Of a stretch of 64,000 nucleotides of DNA, positions 1 through 14,200 are shown in pieces. Location: the NCBI GenBank assembly GCA_963556495.2, contig OY747705.1, positions 10,768,501-10,832,500 on the forward strand. The letters run 5' to 3'. Position numbers and translations under genes: made by a program. Numbering within the stretch: position 1 is the stretch's first letter; each line of letters starts with the position of its first letter. Source of the stretch: Valencia hispanica (Eukaryota > Chordata > Actinopteri > Cyprinodontiformes > Valenciidae). The notes below the pieces were generated by a model. It searched no databases. It worked only from the letters and a program-made list of their open reading frames with translations, and was not told where the DNA came from.

Positions 1-50
1 AGGAGATGTTGGAGGATGACAAAGCCAGCCTTTCTTTGGCTCTAAACAAG
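1..50 (+). CDS. crocc2: crocc2 exon a (partial, 5' end outside window)
   Basis: Sixteen codons are read from base 3 (EMLEDDKASLSLALNK), a charged heptad segment. The donor is AAG|gtaaac and the exon ends in phase 0. Whether the exon really starts at or before base 1 cannot be seen. Confidence 0.75.
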
Positions 51-3000
51 GTAAACCGTTTATCCAGTGGGAATGCAATGCTTACCCTAGTTATATTTGT
101 GTCTTGGTAGTTCATGTGACTGTTACAATAATGGTTAACAGATGGAGTGTCATAGCGCTGCACAGGAGAGCCTTCTGATCAAGCTCCAGAGTCAGCACGC
201 TACCCTTAAAGATTCTCTCATTAAATTAGCCGCCCTAGGTGAAGGTTTAGCCAAAGACAAGGTGGAGCTTAATCGCGTTGTACTTCAGGTCAGTCTCTGT
301 GTATTCTCACAAATACTGATGAGTGGCAGAGTGAACACAAATCGAAATTTCTGTTTCTCTTTCAGACAGAAGGTGAGAAAACGGAGCTCAGCGAACGCAG
401 ATGTGAAGCTGAAGGGAAGCGAGCAGCAGCCAGAGAGGACGCAGCACGAGCACAAAAAGTGATGATGAACTTGCTTGCTGAAAAACAAGCCTTTGAAAGC
501 TCCCACATTCAGCTACAAGATCTGTTCCAGAAGCTTGAAGCGGAACTGAGCCTCCTGCACAGGGAGAAAGCAGAGGCCCTGGAGAAGCAATCGGAGGTCA
601 GGGCTTGTTGGTCATTCACACCTCTCCTTTCTCCTTTTTGGGGGCTCTTCTCGTGTGTTTTATGAGTAACTTGGGACATTACAACCACAGGATACTCAGG
701 AACAAATGTGAACTGGAAAAGATAAATAGATAGACATTTAATACCCAGCAGAGGTCTACCGAAAGCTCCAATAAATTAACACCTTAAGTATTCCCATTCT
801 TCCTAAACAGATCCCCCTGTTTCGTCCTGCAAAGAATGAAAAGAATGCCGTCCTGATTTATTATCTGTTCCAAATGTAATACCTAGAGCTGTTGATCCCA
901 GTTAGAGTTTAACAAACCCAAACAATTTGACAAATTCCATCCAAACATTTTTAGGAAACCTATCTGCAAAAAAATAAATCAACCTTAAATAAAACAAGCC
1001 CTGTGTGGCCTCTAGAGCCCCGTGCTTATATTTCATCTCCTCACTGGGTGCTACTCACATCCACAACATGTAATTTATCCTCTTCATATTTACCTAAGGA
1101 GACGCCATGAGAAACGCAGTGATAATATTTGGTTAATATGAGTTCATTTTAGTTTAAAACTAATTATACCCATTCTGCTTCAGTTGTATTTTAGAACGGT
1201 TAGTGTTATATAATTGTAACAATACCTGCCACAGTATATCAGGGAAATACAGACCCTTTCCAAAAAATTTGAATATCATAGAAAAGTTTATTTATTCCCA
1301 TAATTCCACTCAAAACGTTAAACTTCCATAGATTATAGATTCAGGACCCACAACTTAAACGATTTCAAGTATTCAGTTGTTTGTACATAATTGGTGCTTC
1401 CAGCTCATGAAACTCACAAAAACGTGAATTAAAAAAATTCCTGCCTCATTCCACACTTTCAGGGTCTCTGGCAGATTCATGAATCTTCTCAGTTTGATAA
1501 TCCGCTGAAGCCCACGGTCAGCTCTTCTGCTGGCGCATCTTCTCTTGACATATTTTGCTCTTCCACTAGACTTTCCATTGATATGCTTGGACACAGCACT
1601 CTATGAACAGCCAGCCTCTTTAGCTATGAACTTTTGTGGCTTACCCATCCTATGGAGGGGATCAATAATGGTCAAGTCTGCAGTCTTCCCCATATTGAAC
1701 CTAACTGAGACAATTGAACTAAAGTGAGGCAATTTAATGACACCTGGGAAAACCTGTGTAGGTGCTTTAAGTTTAGTAGATGAGTAGTGTGTGACACTCA
1801 GTTTAAAACATTCATGCCCTGTAAAATTTGGGATTTCTTCACAGTATTCTTATTTATTAAATTCCTGTTTTCATGGGGGTTATCAGCTGGAAGCCCAAAT
1901 TATGTACAAATACACATCTAAATACTTGAAATCGTTTAAATTGTGGGCCCTGAATCTATAATCTATGGAACTTTAGCGTTTTGAATGGAATTATGGGAAT
2001 AAATAAACTTTTCCAATATATTCAAATTTTTTGGAAAGGGTCTGTACTATTACAACCCTCTTCCTTATTTTTTTTTTTTTTTTAAACGTGTCCTGTTTGG
2101 CAGTGGCGAGTTCAGAATTGGTGTCTGAGTACCAAGTAGAAGCCCAACAGATTAACTTTCACAAGCGGAGCAGTACAGCTTTTGCTATAGTCCTCCACTT
2201 GATATATGTGTGAAAAATCTTTATTATGAATTGTTGGGGTTTTTAATTCCTGATGTTATGGACGCGGAGACAGAAAATTAAGGAGAAGGAAGATGAAGAA
2301 GAGAGGTAGGAAACAAAAAGTCATGAGAGAGGGTGAGTTGAAAATACAAGAGAGGAAGGGGAACAAAGAAAACACAGGAAGACATTGAAGTCTGCCTCCA
2401 TACCCACAGGACGGCAGAGAGAGGGGGAAAAACAAAACAAAACACGAAAAAGGAACATCGACAAAACAGACCAAACATTGTGAACTAAGAATTACACAAC
2501 CACATCACACAAAAATAGATATAAAAATACAACAACAATGTCACAGAAAAACTAATGGTACAGATTAATCAAGCTCTAGTAATGATAACCTCAGCCCAAG
2601 AATATATCTGTAAACACCAGAGACCCCACATCTATGTGTGTGTGTGTGTTAGCATGCTGGTGCATATAAGGTTTCTCCATAAGAGTGTTCGATAGCTGGT
2701 GTGAGCAGGCATCAATCCGTCTCCCAGGAATCTATGCAGACATGAAGGAGATCGGAGCAAAGACGTCCAAAGGACGCCCAGAGCCCCAGGCGGACCCGGG
2801 CGGGGCCGACCGCATCCCCCAAGAGTGGAGCAAAGGAGAACCCCAGGGGAACATCCAGCGGCCACTATGCAGGGGCCCGGGGGGCAGCAGTGACGAGCCC
2901 ACGGGCCACGCCGGCAACCGGCCGGTCAATGGACCGGGAGAGCCGGGGCCCAGGGGCACCCCACCCCCCAGCAGGGACCCGACAAGGGACCGGCCGATGA

Positions 3001-6000
3001 GGGGCCCCCGGCACAGCAGGGGCCGCGGCCGGCCGCCACGCGCCGCCTCCACCCTAGGCCAATCCCCACCGCCAACATCCCAGCGCCCCACCGATAGCCG
3101 CGGGGAACGGACAGCATCCCCAGGCCGGGCTCAGCCAGCATCTGGACACCAAGTTGTACCAGCTCCCGGGTCCTGATCCCGCGCAACGCAGGGCGCCGAG
3201 ACCAGGCATCCAACGAGGGCCAGGGCCGGTCCAACCCGCCAATGAACCGGCCACGCACGATGCGCACAGAACAGGTGATCAAACGAGCAGAGACGTTGGA
3301 TCCGTATCCCGCCGAGCCACCGAGCAGGCACCACCCAACAATCCCCAACCAACCAAAGAAAGATATCGGCCCAGCGCATTGGCCGACTGACACACCGGCC
3401 CCCCCAGGTCCGGCCAGGCACGCACCAGGTCCGAACCGGATTGACCACCGATGCACCAGCAGGCAGGGGCCCCCGTCACCGGCGGGGAGTGACGGAGGGG
3501 AAATAGGCCCCCCATTAAGTGTAAGGCCTGAGGTGCGCCAGGCGAGGGGGCAGACCAAGATCCAACCTGACAGGTAGACAAAGACATACAGACACATTCA
3601 TACCTTCCCTCCCTCTTAAACCCATACATTCTCACTGACTCACCAAGACACCCAAAAAAATGACGCTGTACCCTCACTCACACACCCCATACACACTTTA
3701 TGCTCCCAGGTCCAGGTACCGATGCCCCAGTAGAGCCACCAGCCCCCAGACCCTCTTCCTTATTCTTAATATAACTTTAATGCTAGTTGTCTACTTGAAA
3801 ATAAACTAATGAAAACATTTCAAAATAATTTTTCTATTTTTTTAATCTTAGAAAATGTAAAGTCGTTTTATTGACAAAACGAAGAAAAGCATTGTTATGG
3901 AGTCCAGGGATGGAGTACTCGAGTCCTGGACTGAGCCTCAAGGCCTGACTCGAGTCACTTTTAGGGGACTTGTGACTTGACTCGAGCAGCATGCCGATTA
4001 CTTGAACTTGGACTTTCAACAGTAGGACTTGAAGTTGGACTCCGACATGATAAATTGCTACTGTTGGAATTAGCATGTATCCAACGCTAATGTTAACTTG
4101 CTATATTCGGTCAGATTACTGGACAAATTTAAGAACAACTTCCTAAAACCTTTGTAAGTGTATGGGTGACTTGTCAATTATGTATGTTTTCCTATTTATT
4201 TTAAGCATGTTTTATTATTTTGCACATGGCACTGTTAGCTTGGTGATCGCATGGGGGCATTGAGTAGAATTCTTTTCTAATTAAAGTAAATCATGTATGG
4301 GTGGCATTATTCTATTCTTAAAATCTACACCCTGCTCTCCTATTTTTGACTTGCTCTCAGGTGATAATGACTTGACTTGGATTGAAAGATTCTTTCTGGC
4401 ACTTGGACCTAGCCTGTAGTAGAACCTCCCATCTCAGCTTTGACTCGACGTGGACTAATCCTATGTGACTTGGACATGAACACTAAGTACTCAAGTCTGA
4501 CTTGGACTTAAGAGATGGTGACTTGACTACAACACTGACAGAAGAACAAACTTAGAGACCTGGACACATTTGTTGCCAGCCATGATAAAGATGTGTCAAA
4601 AGGCTTCAGATAAATTCAGAATTTATCGCAGTGACATAATCTCGCAAAAAAGACATGTATGTATGCATGTATGCATGTTTGCGTGTATGCATGTACAGGT
4701 CCTAATCAAAAAATTAGCATATTGTGATAAAGTTCATTCTTTTCCATAATGTAATGATAAAAATTAAACTTTCATATATTTTAGATTCATTGCACACCAA
4801 CTGAAATATTTCAGGTCTTTTATTGTTTTAAAACTGATGATTTTGGCATACAGCCCATGAAAACCCAAAATTCCTATCTAAAAAAATTAGCATATTTCAT
4901 CCGACCAATAAAATAAAAGTGTTTATAATATAAAAAAAGTCAACCTTCAAATAATTATGTTCAGTTATGCACTCAATACTTGGTCGGGTATGCTTTTGCA
5001 GAAATGACTGCTTCAATGCGGCGTGGCATGGAGGCAATCAGCCTGTGGCACTGCTGAGGTGTTATGGAGGCCCAGGATGCTTCGATAGCGGCCTTAAGCT
5101 CATCCAGAGTGTTGGGTCTTGCGTCTCTTAACTTCCTCTTCACAATATCCCACAGATTCTCTATGGGGTTCAGGTCAGGAGAGTTGGCAGGCCAATTGAG
5201 CACAGTAATACCATGGTCAGTAAACCATTTACCAGTGGTTTTGGCACTGTGAGCAGGTGCCAGGTTGTGCTGAAAAATGAAATCTTCATCTCCATAAAGC
5301 TTTTCAGCAGATGGAAGCATGAAGTGCTCCAAAATCTCCTGACAGCTAGCTGCATTGACCCTGCCCTTGATAAAACACAGTGGACCAACACCAGCAGCTG
5401 ACATGGCACCCCAGACCATCACTGACTGTGGGTACTTGACACTGGACTTCAGGCATTTTGGCATTTCCTTCTCCCAAGTCTTCCTCCAGACTCTGGCACC
5501 TTGATTTCCGAATGACATGCAAAATTTGCTTTCATCCGAAAAACGTGAGCAACAGTCCATTGCTGCTTCTCTGTAGCCCAGGTCAGGCGCTTCTGCCACT
5601 GTTTCTGGTTCAAAAGTGGCTTGTAGCCCATTTCCTGCACACGCCTGTGCACGGTGGCTCTGGATGTTTCTACTCCAGACTCAGTCCACTGCTTCCGCAG
5701 GTCCCCCAAGGTCTGGAATCGGTCCTTCTCCACAATCTTCCTCAGGGTCCGGTCACCTCTTCTCGTTGTGCAGCGTTTTCTGCCACACTTTTTCCTTCCC
5801 ACAGACTTCCCACTGAGGTGCCTTGATACAGCACTCTGGGAACAGCCTATTCGTTCAGAAATTTATTTCTGTGTCTTGCCCTCTTGCTTGAGGGTGTCAA
5901 TGATGGCCTTCTGGGCAGCAGTCAGGTCGGCAGTCTTACCCATGATTGCGGTTTTGAGTAATGAACCAGGCTGGGACTTTTTAAAAGCCTCAGGAATCTT

Positions 6001-8195
6001 TTGCAGGTGTTTAGAGTTAATTAGTTGATTCAGATGATTAGGTTAATAGCTCGTTACAGAACCTTTTCATGATATGCTAATTTTTTGATAGGAATTTTGG
6101 GTTTTCATGAGCTGTATGCCAAAATCATCAGTTTTAAAACAATAAAAGACCTGAAATTTTTCAGTTGGTGTGCAATGAATCTAAAATATATGAAAGTTTA
6201 ATTTTTATCATTACATTATGGAAAAGAATGAACTTTATCACAATATGCTAATTTTTTGAGAAGGACCTGTATGCATGAATGTATGCATGTATGTATGTAC
6301 TAAAAAAACAGTGAACAGAATACAAGAAATAAGAACTAAACGCAATAGAATGAACCTTCCACCAACAATGAACGAGACGAAATCAACTGAATGTGGCAAG
6401 ACCTTTGAAACATAAATAAACAACAAAGAAATAAAACCAAACACCCAAGGATCATAACGTCTATTCATACAGAAGATGTTTGGTTTTCACCTGTGCTGAA
6501 AGGTTACATCATTATTTTAAACCCCTACACATGCAGAACATCAATGTGCAGCACTCTGAATTCTGCCACACAACTTTTAAAAGCCACACACAAACAATGT
6601 TGAGTCTGAGGACGCCCCTACGTTCAATAAAATCTGCTATTTGGTAACATTACGGTTTCTCATTCAGCTGCAGTAACAATGGAGAGAGAGGGGTCAACCG
6701 AACTAAAGCTTCACATCAGCTTTTTTCTGCAGCGATAATGAATTTAGTTTGCTCTACAATTAACTTACTCACCTGAAACACCATAAAGCAGTACTGGTAT
6801 GTGTTTGCACCAGACCTGCAAACACATACCAGTACTGTCCTCTGCTGAGAGGTGTTTCCCCACCAGCGTTCCTCCTACACTGGATTGTTTATATATCAAA
6901 ACAACTCCAAAAGGAATTCAATTTGTCTTTATCATCAATTGACAAACAACAAATGGTTTTATTGTTGTATAATTATTCTATTGATGTACAAAATCAAACA
7001 AAATCTCCAGTCAGTTCTATATTGGCCACCTTTTGAGATACTAGAGGTTATTACAAAAATATAATCATTATTTAAAAAACAGGGGTGTCAGGGACACAAG
7101 CAGTAAAGCACAGATGACACAGGTGTTTAATTCAAAAAGGTGAGTTTTTATTTCAGAATCAGAATGGGTTTTATTGCCAAATGTTGGGTAGGTTTACAAC
7201 ATTAGGAAATTGCTGCGGTACTTTGTGCAAACATACAAGAACAAACAGACAAACACTTAAATAAAAATATAATATGCTAAACAGATTGTTATATACATGA
7301 GTGCAGGTAACGATCGGTGCAAATCAGACAGGTGCAAAAAACCACAATATGGGTCATGTAACTGAACCGGTGGTGGGAACAGTCTTAGGGTTACTTACTT
7401 ACTTATATTTACTCAAGAACATGAAACACGATTAACAAATTCAGAACTTGGCCGATAAAAGAGCTCAACTCAATAAATTAGACTCAAAATCATAAGTAAC
7501 AGAACCTCAAACAAAGATGAAACAAACTCGCCTACTGTACTGACACATCAGGGAACTTAAATACAGGTTTAGCTAAACCATATGACACACAAGGGGAAAA
7601 CAAATGGCTGCCACACAGCAAACTAACACAGCACAATAAAAATAAACTCCAAACATCCCCCTCAGGCAATGAAGCACGTGATTCAGTCCAAGGAGGCTGT
7701 CAGCAGCACTTCAGGTCCCTCAGCCATTAGCCACGCCTTTTGCCAACCAGGAAGGAGAAGCCGAACCCCCAGGTACCTCAAACAAAGAAAGATGTATTAG
7801 CACAACATAAAACAGAACTTTGTTCAGTTCAGTATTAGTCTTGAAACTTGGTCCATCAAAAGTTAAAATGCCTCAAATCTGAAAAGATTTTAGGATCTAC
7901 CCACAAACTGTTGCACGTAAAGAAAGTTTGCTTGATATGGTTCCTATCTGTGTTTGTCCATCTTTAGGTCAAAAGGCAGATGCAGGGTTTACAAGAGGAG
8001 CTGTGTGCATGCAGGAAGGAGCTAGATGAAAAGACCACCGCTGTAATGAGAGCTACCCAAGATAGGGCGGAGCTTGCCAAGGACAAGGCTGCTCTGGAAG
8101 TCAAGCTAAACTCTGCCGACCGAAAAGCCTGTAGTGTCGTCCAGGAGCTTGTTGCACTGAGGTCTGTGTATGTCTGTGGGTCCTTAGCGGAGGCT

Positions 8196-8278
<83 letters not shown>

Positions 8279-11200
8279 GAGCAAAGTTTTTAGACAGGTA
8301 TGAAAAAGTGCTGTTAACACAGAATGCTTTCAAAAATGAAAGTGTTAATCATATATTTTCATCAATCAACAAAAAGTGGTGAATGAACAAAAGAAAATCT
8401 AAGTCAAATCAATATTTGGTGTGACCACCCTTTGCAAAATAACGTAAATTCTTCTAGGTATACTTGCACACTCGGCTGGTAAGTTGTTCCAAACATCTTG
8501 GAGAACTATCCACAGATCCTCTGTGCATGTAGACTTCTTCACATCCTTCTGTCTCTTCATGTAATCCCAGACACACTCCATGATGTTGAGATCAGGGCTC
8601 TGTGGGGCCCATACCATCACTTCCAGGACTTCTTGTTCTTCTTTATGCTGAAGATAGTTCTTATTGACTTTGGCTGTATGTTTGGAGTAGTTGTCCTGCT
8701 GCAGAATAAATTCGGGGCCAATCATACGCCTCTCTCATGGTAGTGCATGATGGATATCTGACTGTATTTCTTAGATTGAGAACACCATTAATACTGACCA
8801 AATCACCAACTCCATTTGCAGAAATGCAGCCTCAACATTCATGGAACCTCCACCATGCTTCACTGCTGCCTGCAGACACTCATTATTCTACCGCTCTCTA
8901 GCCCTTCGACGAACAAACTGCCTTCTGCTACAGCCAAATATTTTACATTTTGACTCATCAGACCAGAGCACCTGCTGTCATTGTTCTGCACCCCAGTTCC
9001 TATGTTTTCGTGCATACTTGAGTCACTTGACCTTGTTTCCGTGTCAGATGTATGACTTTTTGGCTGCAGCTCTTCCATGAAGATCACTTCTGGCCAGACT
9101 TCTCCTGACAGAAGATGGGTGTACCTGGGACCCATTGGTTTCTGCCAGTTCTGAGCTGATGGCACTGCTGGACCTCTTCCGAATTTGAACGGTAATAAGC
9201 TTGATGTGTCTTTCATCTGCTGCACTAAGTTCCCTTGGACAACCACTACGATCCTCATTGTTGCCCATTTCTTTGTGCTACTTCAAAAGAGCTTGAACAG
9301 CACATCTTGAAGTCTGCCCCAGTCTGCTTTGAAATCTTTGTCTGGGAAAGACCTTGCTGATGGACTACAACTACCTTGTGTCTTGTTCCTGTGCTCAACC
9401 TTGCCATGAAATAAAACCATCTTCCACAACCTTAACTTGGTAGCAGTTTGGCTGTTCCTCACCAAGTTTTAAACCTCCTGTTTCTGTTTCAGTTAATAAC
9501 TGTGTTTCAACCTACATGTGACATTGATGATCATTAGCACCAATTTGGTATAATTGGTTGATCATACACCTGACTATAATCCTACAAAATCCCCAACTTT
9601 GTGCAAGTGTACCTGTAAGAATTGATGCTGGTTTGAAGGCAAAAGGTAGTAACACCAAATATTGATTTGAGTTAGATATTTCTTTTCTTTTGTTTGCTCA
9701 CTTTGCATTTTGTAAATTGATAAAAAATAAACAATCATTATTCATATTTCTGAAAACATTCTTGGTTTACAGCATTTTCTCACACCTGCCTAAAACTTTT
9801 GCACAGTACTGTATGTGTATATATATAAATATATAATTTGTGTTAGTGCAGTGGTAATAAATTGACATGTATCAATATAAGACAGGAATATCCTGACATA
9901 AATCAATGTAGGTTCTTACATTCAGTTCTCAGTCCACAAGCATGTCTGTCTGTGTGTTTTGGGTTAAGTAAAACCAAATGGCATTGTATATTTTGAGGCA
10001 ATCTGACCTCAAGTGAATTTGGATTTCTAAAGCACAGTCTCATGTAACAAGAGTCTAGAAGTAAACTAGTTTTATTTGGAAACTGTGTTGGAGGTGGATT
10101 ATTGGATTTTATAATCTTCTCCTCTTTGAGTTTCAAAGTTCTTTTTTCAGAGCTCTTGCCTTTTTATTGCTTTGTTCCAGAGCAGAGAAGAAATCCCTGG
10201 AGACTGCTATATTTGAGAGCCAGGAGCTTTCCGCATCCCTGGAGGCCGAGCTCACCAGGTTGGAGGGCGAAAGATGCAGCTTGAATCTGGCTAACGAGGC
10301 CTTGACGCGTGAGTGGCCCCTTCCCTCGGAGATCTCACTGTTTTCCATGCCAAGTCCCTTGGCCATGAAGCTTTTCCAGCCATCCACCAGAGATCCATAT
10401 TTCAGCTCTGAGATCTGCAACAGCTGGGCCACGGTATCACTGGAGCTGCTTTCTCAGCTGGCCCTGGTCTCACTGCTACATACAAACACACATGGATCAG
10501 ATGAATAGTGTTAAGCTCCAATGTTCTGGGTAAACCCACGGATGAACATGCTCTATACAAGTTATAGAGCATGTTCCTGTATACAACATATACAGGCTAT
10601 ATATACAACTCCCCCCCCCCAAAAAATTTTAATACTGCTGTATCATCTATTCATGAGGTATAGGTCAGTATTAATAGCTGCCTGGGGTTCATGCATATAT
10701 TTCTTTGTGCAGGTGATGCTGCTCAGATGCGTGCAGATGCTGAACAACAGTTGCAACAAGCGGCAACACAACGAAGAATGTTGGAGGACAAACTGGCTGA
10801 GGTGGAAAGAAATGTCCTCTTGATGCGGAACAATACAGAGCAAGTTCACAGAGAGCAGCTGGAAGCTGAACATAAGCAGATGGTAAATTATCTGTCTGAG
10901 GACTGTTGCAGGCACCTGGTGTAGCACCTGGCTAGTAAACAGTTTCAATTTATATGCACACATAATCAGCATTGGTTGCAGCAGCCTACATTCAAGTTGT
11001 TGTGATGACAAAGGTCTGTTCAGTCAGACATAAAAACATTATAACATGTGTAATCTACCTTTAGTGTGCATTTACTCCAGATTTTGTCACCACGACATGT
11101 GTTCTCATATAGACTCACAATGGTTAAAAAACACCAGCTACTTTGTTGTCGTGGACATTCACATACGAAAGGTATTGTTTCCAGATTGGAGCAGAGTGTG

Positions 11201-14200
11201 TGCTCATGCTTGCTGTCTGACAGGAGCAGCAGTTTGCAGAACTCATCGTCAGCAAGCAGCAGATCGAAGATCAGCTCCGCTCGCGGTGTGAGGAGCTGCG
11301 TGTGCACAACCAGAGGGCGCTGCAGCAGGTGCAAGATGAGCTGGCGAAGCTGCAGAAGGAGTTCAGCCAAAGGCTCCTACAGGCTGAAAGTGAAAAGCAA
11401 CAGGTGTGCTTTATTTAGAAATACATTTGTCTTTGTCTTTATTATTTTCAGATACGTTAAAGAATTATCCTATATATCATATAGTTATATTTCAAAAGTA
11501 ACGGTCATTATGATGCTGTCCAATACTTTATAGGACAGTATTCTGTTGGAGTTATCTCACAGCTGAATTTCCCCTTTGCAGGACAATAAAGGATTATTCT
11601 ATTGTATTCTATCAAACACTTACTGTACCAAATCTCAAAGAAGGTTTACCTAAGCATTTCAGTTTCATTACAAGTCCATTTACATGTCCATTTATAATCA
11701 GCTCCCTGACTCAATACCTCACCTTATAGAACCAGCTTTTGCTTTGCGGGTTGCCTTTACCCATTTAGAACATCTAGAGATTGACATATTTGAGAATTTT
11801 ACGAACACAAGTTCAGATGGGATGGAGAACATCTGTAAATGTCAACTTTTAGGTCTTATCTGACAAGAACACTTTATTTCTAATGTTTTTCATCTTTCCG
11901 TGAAGGACAGATTCATGGAGTCACCTGTTAGACAGATTCTACCACCTAAGTTGTGGATCACCATAAACCTCATTGCTGCTTCACTGCCCAATCCGTCTGT
12001 GTAGGCGGATGACCATGTCTTAGTAGGTTTGCAGTTCCTTACTCTATCCATTTTCAATGAATGACTGGACAGCCAAGGCATGGGATATTGTTTTATAACC
12101 TAATCTGCCATGGTGTGTTGTTTGTACATGGAGCCAAACCCAAACAGATGTGAAGCAGAAAAACATTATTAAAGGATTTAACAAAACAGAAGAATTATCA
12201 GAAGTGATCAAAAGGCAAACACAAATGAAAACTAAAACACAAACACATGTGGACCATGATACTAACTCTGCTTCAAGCATCTCCATGACTTTTCCCTTGA
12301 ACTTGTCTGCTCTGTTTCTTGTCATTCACGTTGCTGTTTCGTCGCTAATGTTCTCAAGCAAAACCTCTGAGGGCTTCACAAAACAGTTGCGCTCATTTTC
12401 AGATGAAGCTCTAACCAGTTTGAGTCTATTTGCTAACCAGATGACCTGTCAAGAGAAATAGTTGCACTGGATTTTATTGGGGGGTGTGAGAGTAAAGGGC
12501 TGGATACAAATGCCTGTCACCCATTTAAAAGATAACATGTATTCTTTTCTTCCACTTCACAGTTATGCACTAAGTGAAAGGGGTCAGAACACTTTGGCCA
12601 GTCACTGTAGGCTCAAAACCATCCAGCTTTGCTTGCCACTGATTGCAAATTAATTTGTGTTTTGTGTTCAGGCTCTGTTCAAGCAGGAAGCTGAGAAAGC
12701 TGCCCTTGCAGAAAAAATAGTATCCCTACAACAGGATCTGGCCACAGCCAGCGTGGAGATGGAGCGTATAAAGAGGGAAGCGCTCAGCAAACAAGAGCAG
12801 GACAAGGTAAAACTACGATAGGGCTGTGTTACACTCCCATTTTAGTTCTGTTGCGATTGGGAATCTAACTAAACTCATTTGTGTGTTTTCTTTGTGTTGC
12901 AGAATGCAGTTATTATTAGGTGTGAGCTGAAGGACTTACAACATAGGTTTGAAGAATCACTGACCTCTCATCAGAGCGCCAGGAAAAGTCTCATGGAGCA
13001 AATCAGAGAACTCAACCAACAGAAAGAACAAGCAAAACAAGAGGTCGAATATTTCAAATGTATTTTATTATTCAAAATATAAAGACCAAGGCTAGTATGT
13101 AAAGCAACAATGTTATCTCAGTAAAACCACCGGGACAAATGAATAATTATCTAGAGTGCCCACAGTAGGCTGACAGGAGTAAAGAGGGAGTTTTAAGCTT
13201 GTTTAGTTTGGCTAGTTTTGAAAAGCTCTGATCCCCCCTCCACCATCTTTTAAGAGTTTGCATTAATTAGTACTGGTGTGGGGAGAAGCATTTAACAGGG
13301 GCAGATGTTGACTTTGGCTGTTATAAAAAAAACTCCTAGCAGTGTGGTGCCATCAAGTGCAGAATGAATGCACCCAGCCCAACTGTACAAGGAGAAGTGG
13401 TGTAGTGCCCTCTCCTAAGGCTCCTACTCAGTTTTCATTTACTTTGTCAAATCCACAAGAGGGAAAAGCTACCATGTTGACATTCATATCTACAGAAAAA
13501 ATGCAATTAGAGCCCATCATTTGGGTCAAAAACACACCTTTAGGAGAGGCAGGTCATGATCAACGAAGATAGACGGTGGAGAGAGGAAAAACAAGGGGAG
13601 GACATAGTCCCTGGTACCACTATATGGAATAAAAGTTTGAGTTAACCCCTTGTGTAAACAAGCCAGCGGGGGAGTGTTTATTTTCTCCCTTCCAACACCG
13701 AGAGGTTGGCTCCACCGGGACTCCGGGTCCCCCTCTCCCATCCACATAACACAACACTGGTGCCTCATATTCTCTGCCCCTTCCCTCCACTCCCCACCCC
13801 GCAAAAATCAGATAAAATAAAGTATAATTGGACCGATTGGCCTTAGTTTGTTTCTTCTCACATTAGAGTTTGAGAAAGAACCATCTTGTGTGGGCTCTAA
13901 ACATAACACTCTTCCTTCTCCTCATCCTCCCTTTCGCCTCCTTTCACTCCTTCTCCTTCCACCAGTTCCTGGTAGGCTGCAGTTCATCGTGTAGTTTTGT
14001 GTGGATTTTTTTCTTGTTCACTCTGAGCTGCTAAGAGGAGATAAGGAGAGACAGCACCTGGCTATGAGCCCAACAGCCTCTTATCGGTGCTTCCAAAAGT
14101 TTAGGCCTCTGCCTGTCCAACTACGCATGACAGCATGTTGCTATAAAACAGAATATAGGTCACAGAGTTTCTTACAATTCTGTTCACGTTCTTTAAAACA

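Noticed and set aside
2685..3597. Open frames up to 223 aa on both strands in the GC-rich block
   Set aside because: Low-complexity Pro/Gly/Arg translation in several frames at once reflects GC richness; the block lies inside a retroposed element.
4973..5599. 208-aa minus-strand open frame as a host gene
   Set aside because: It is the C-terminal part of a Tc1-like transposase between clear inverted repeats.
10151..10180. Earlier acceptor (TTTTTTCAG at 10150) for crocc2 exon e
   Set aside because: It would add 30 bases translated as non-heptad residues and is weaker in context; the acceptor at 10180 joins in phase with normal coiled coil.
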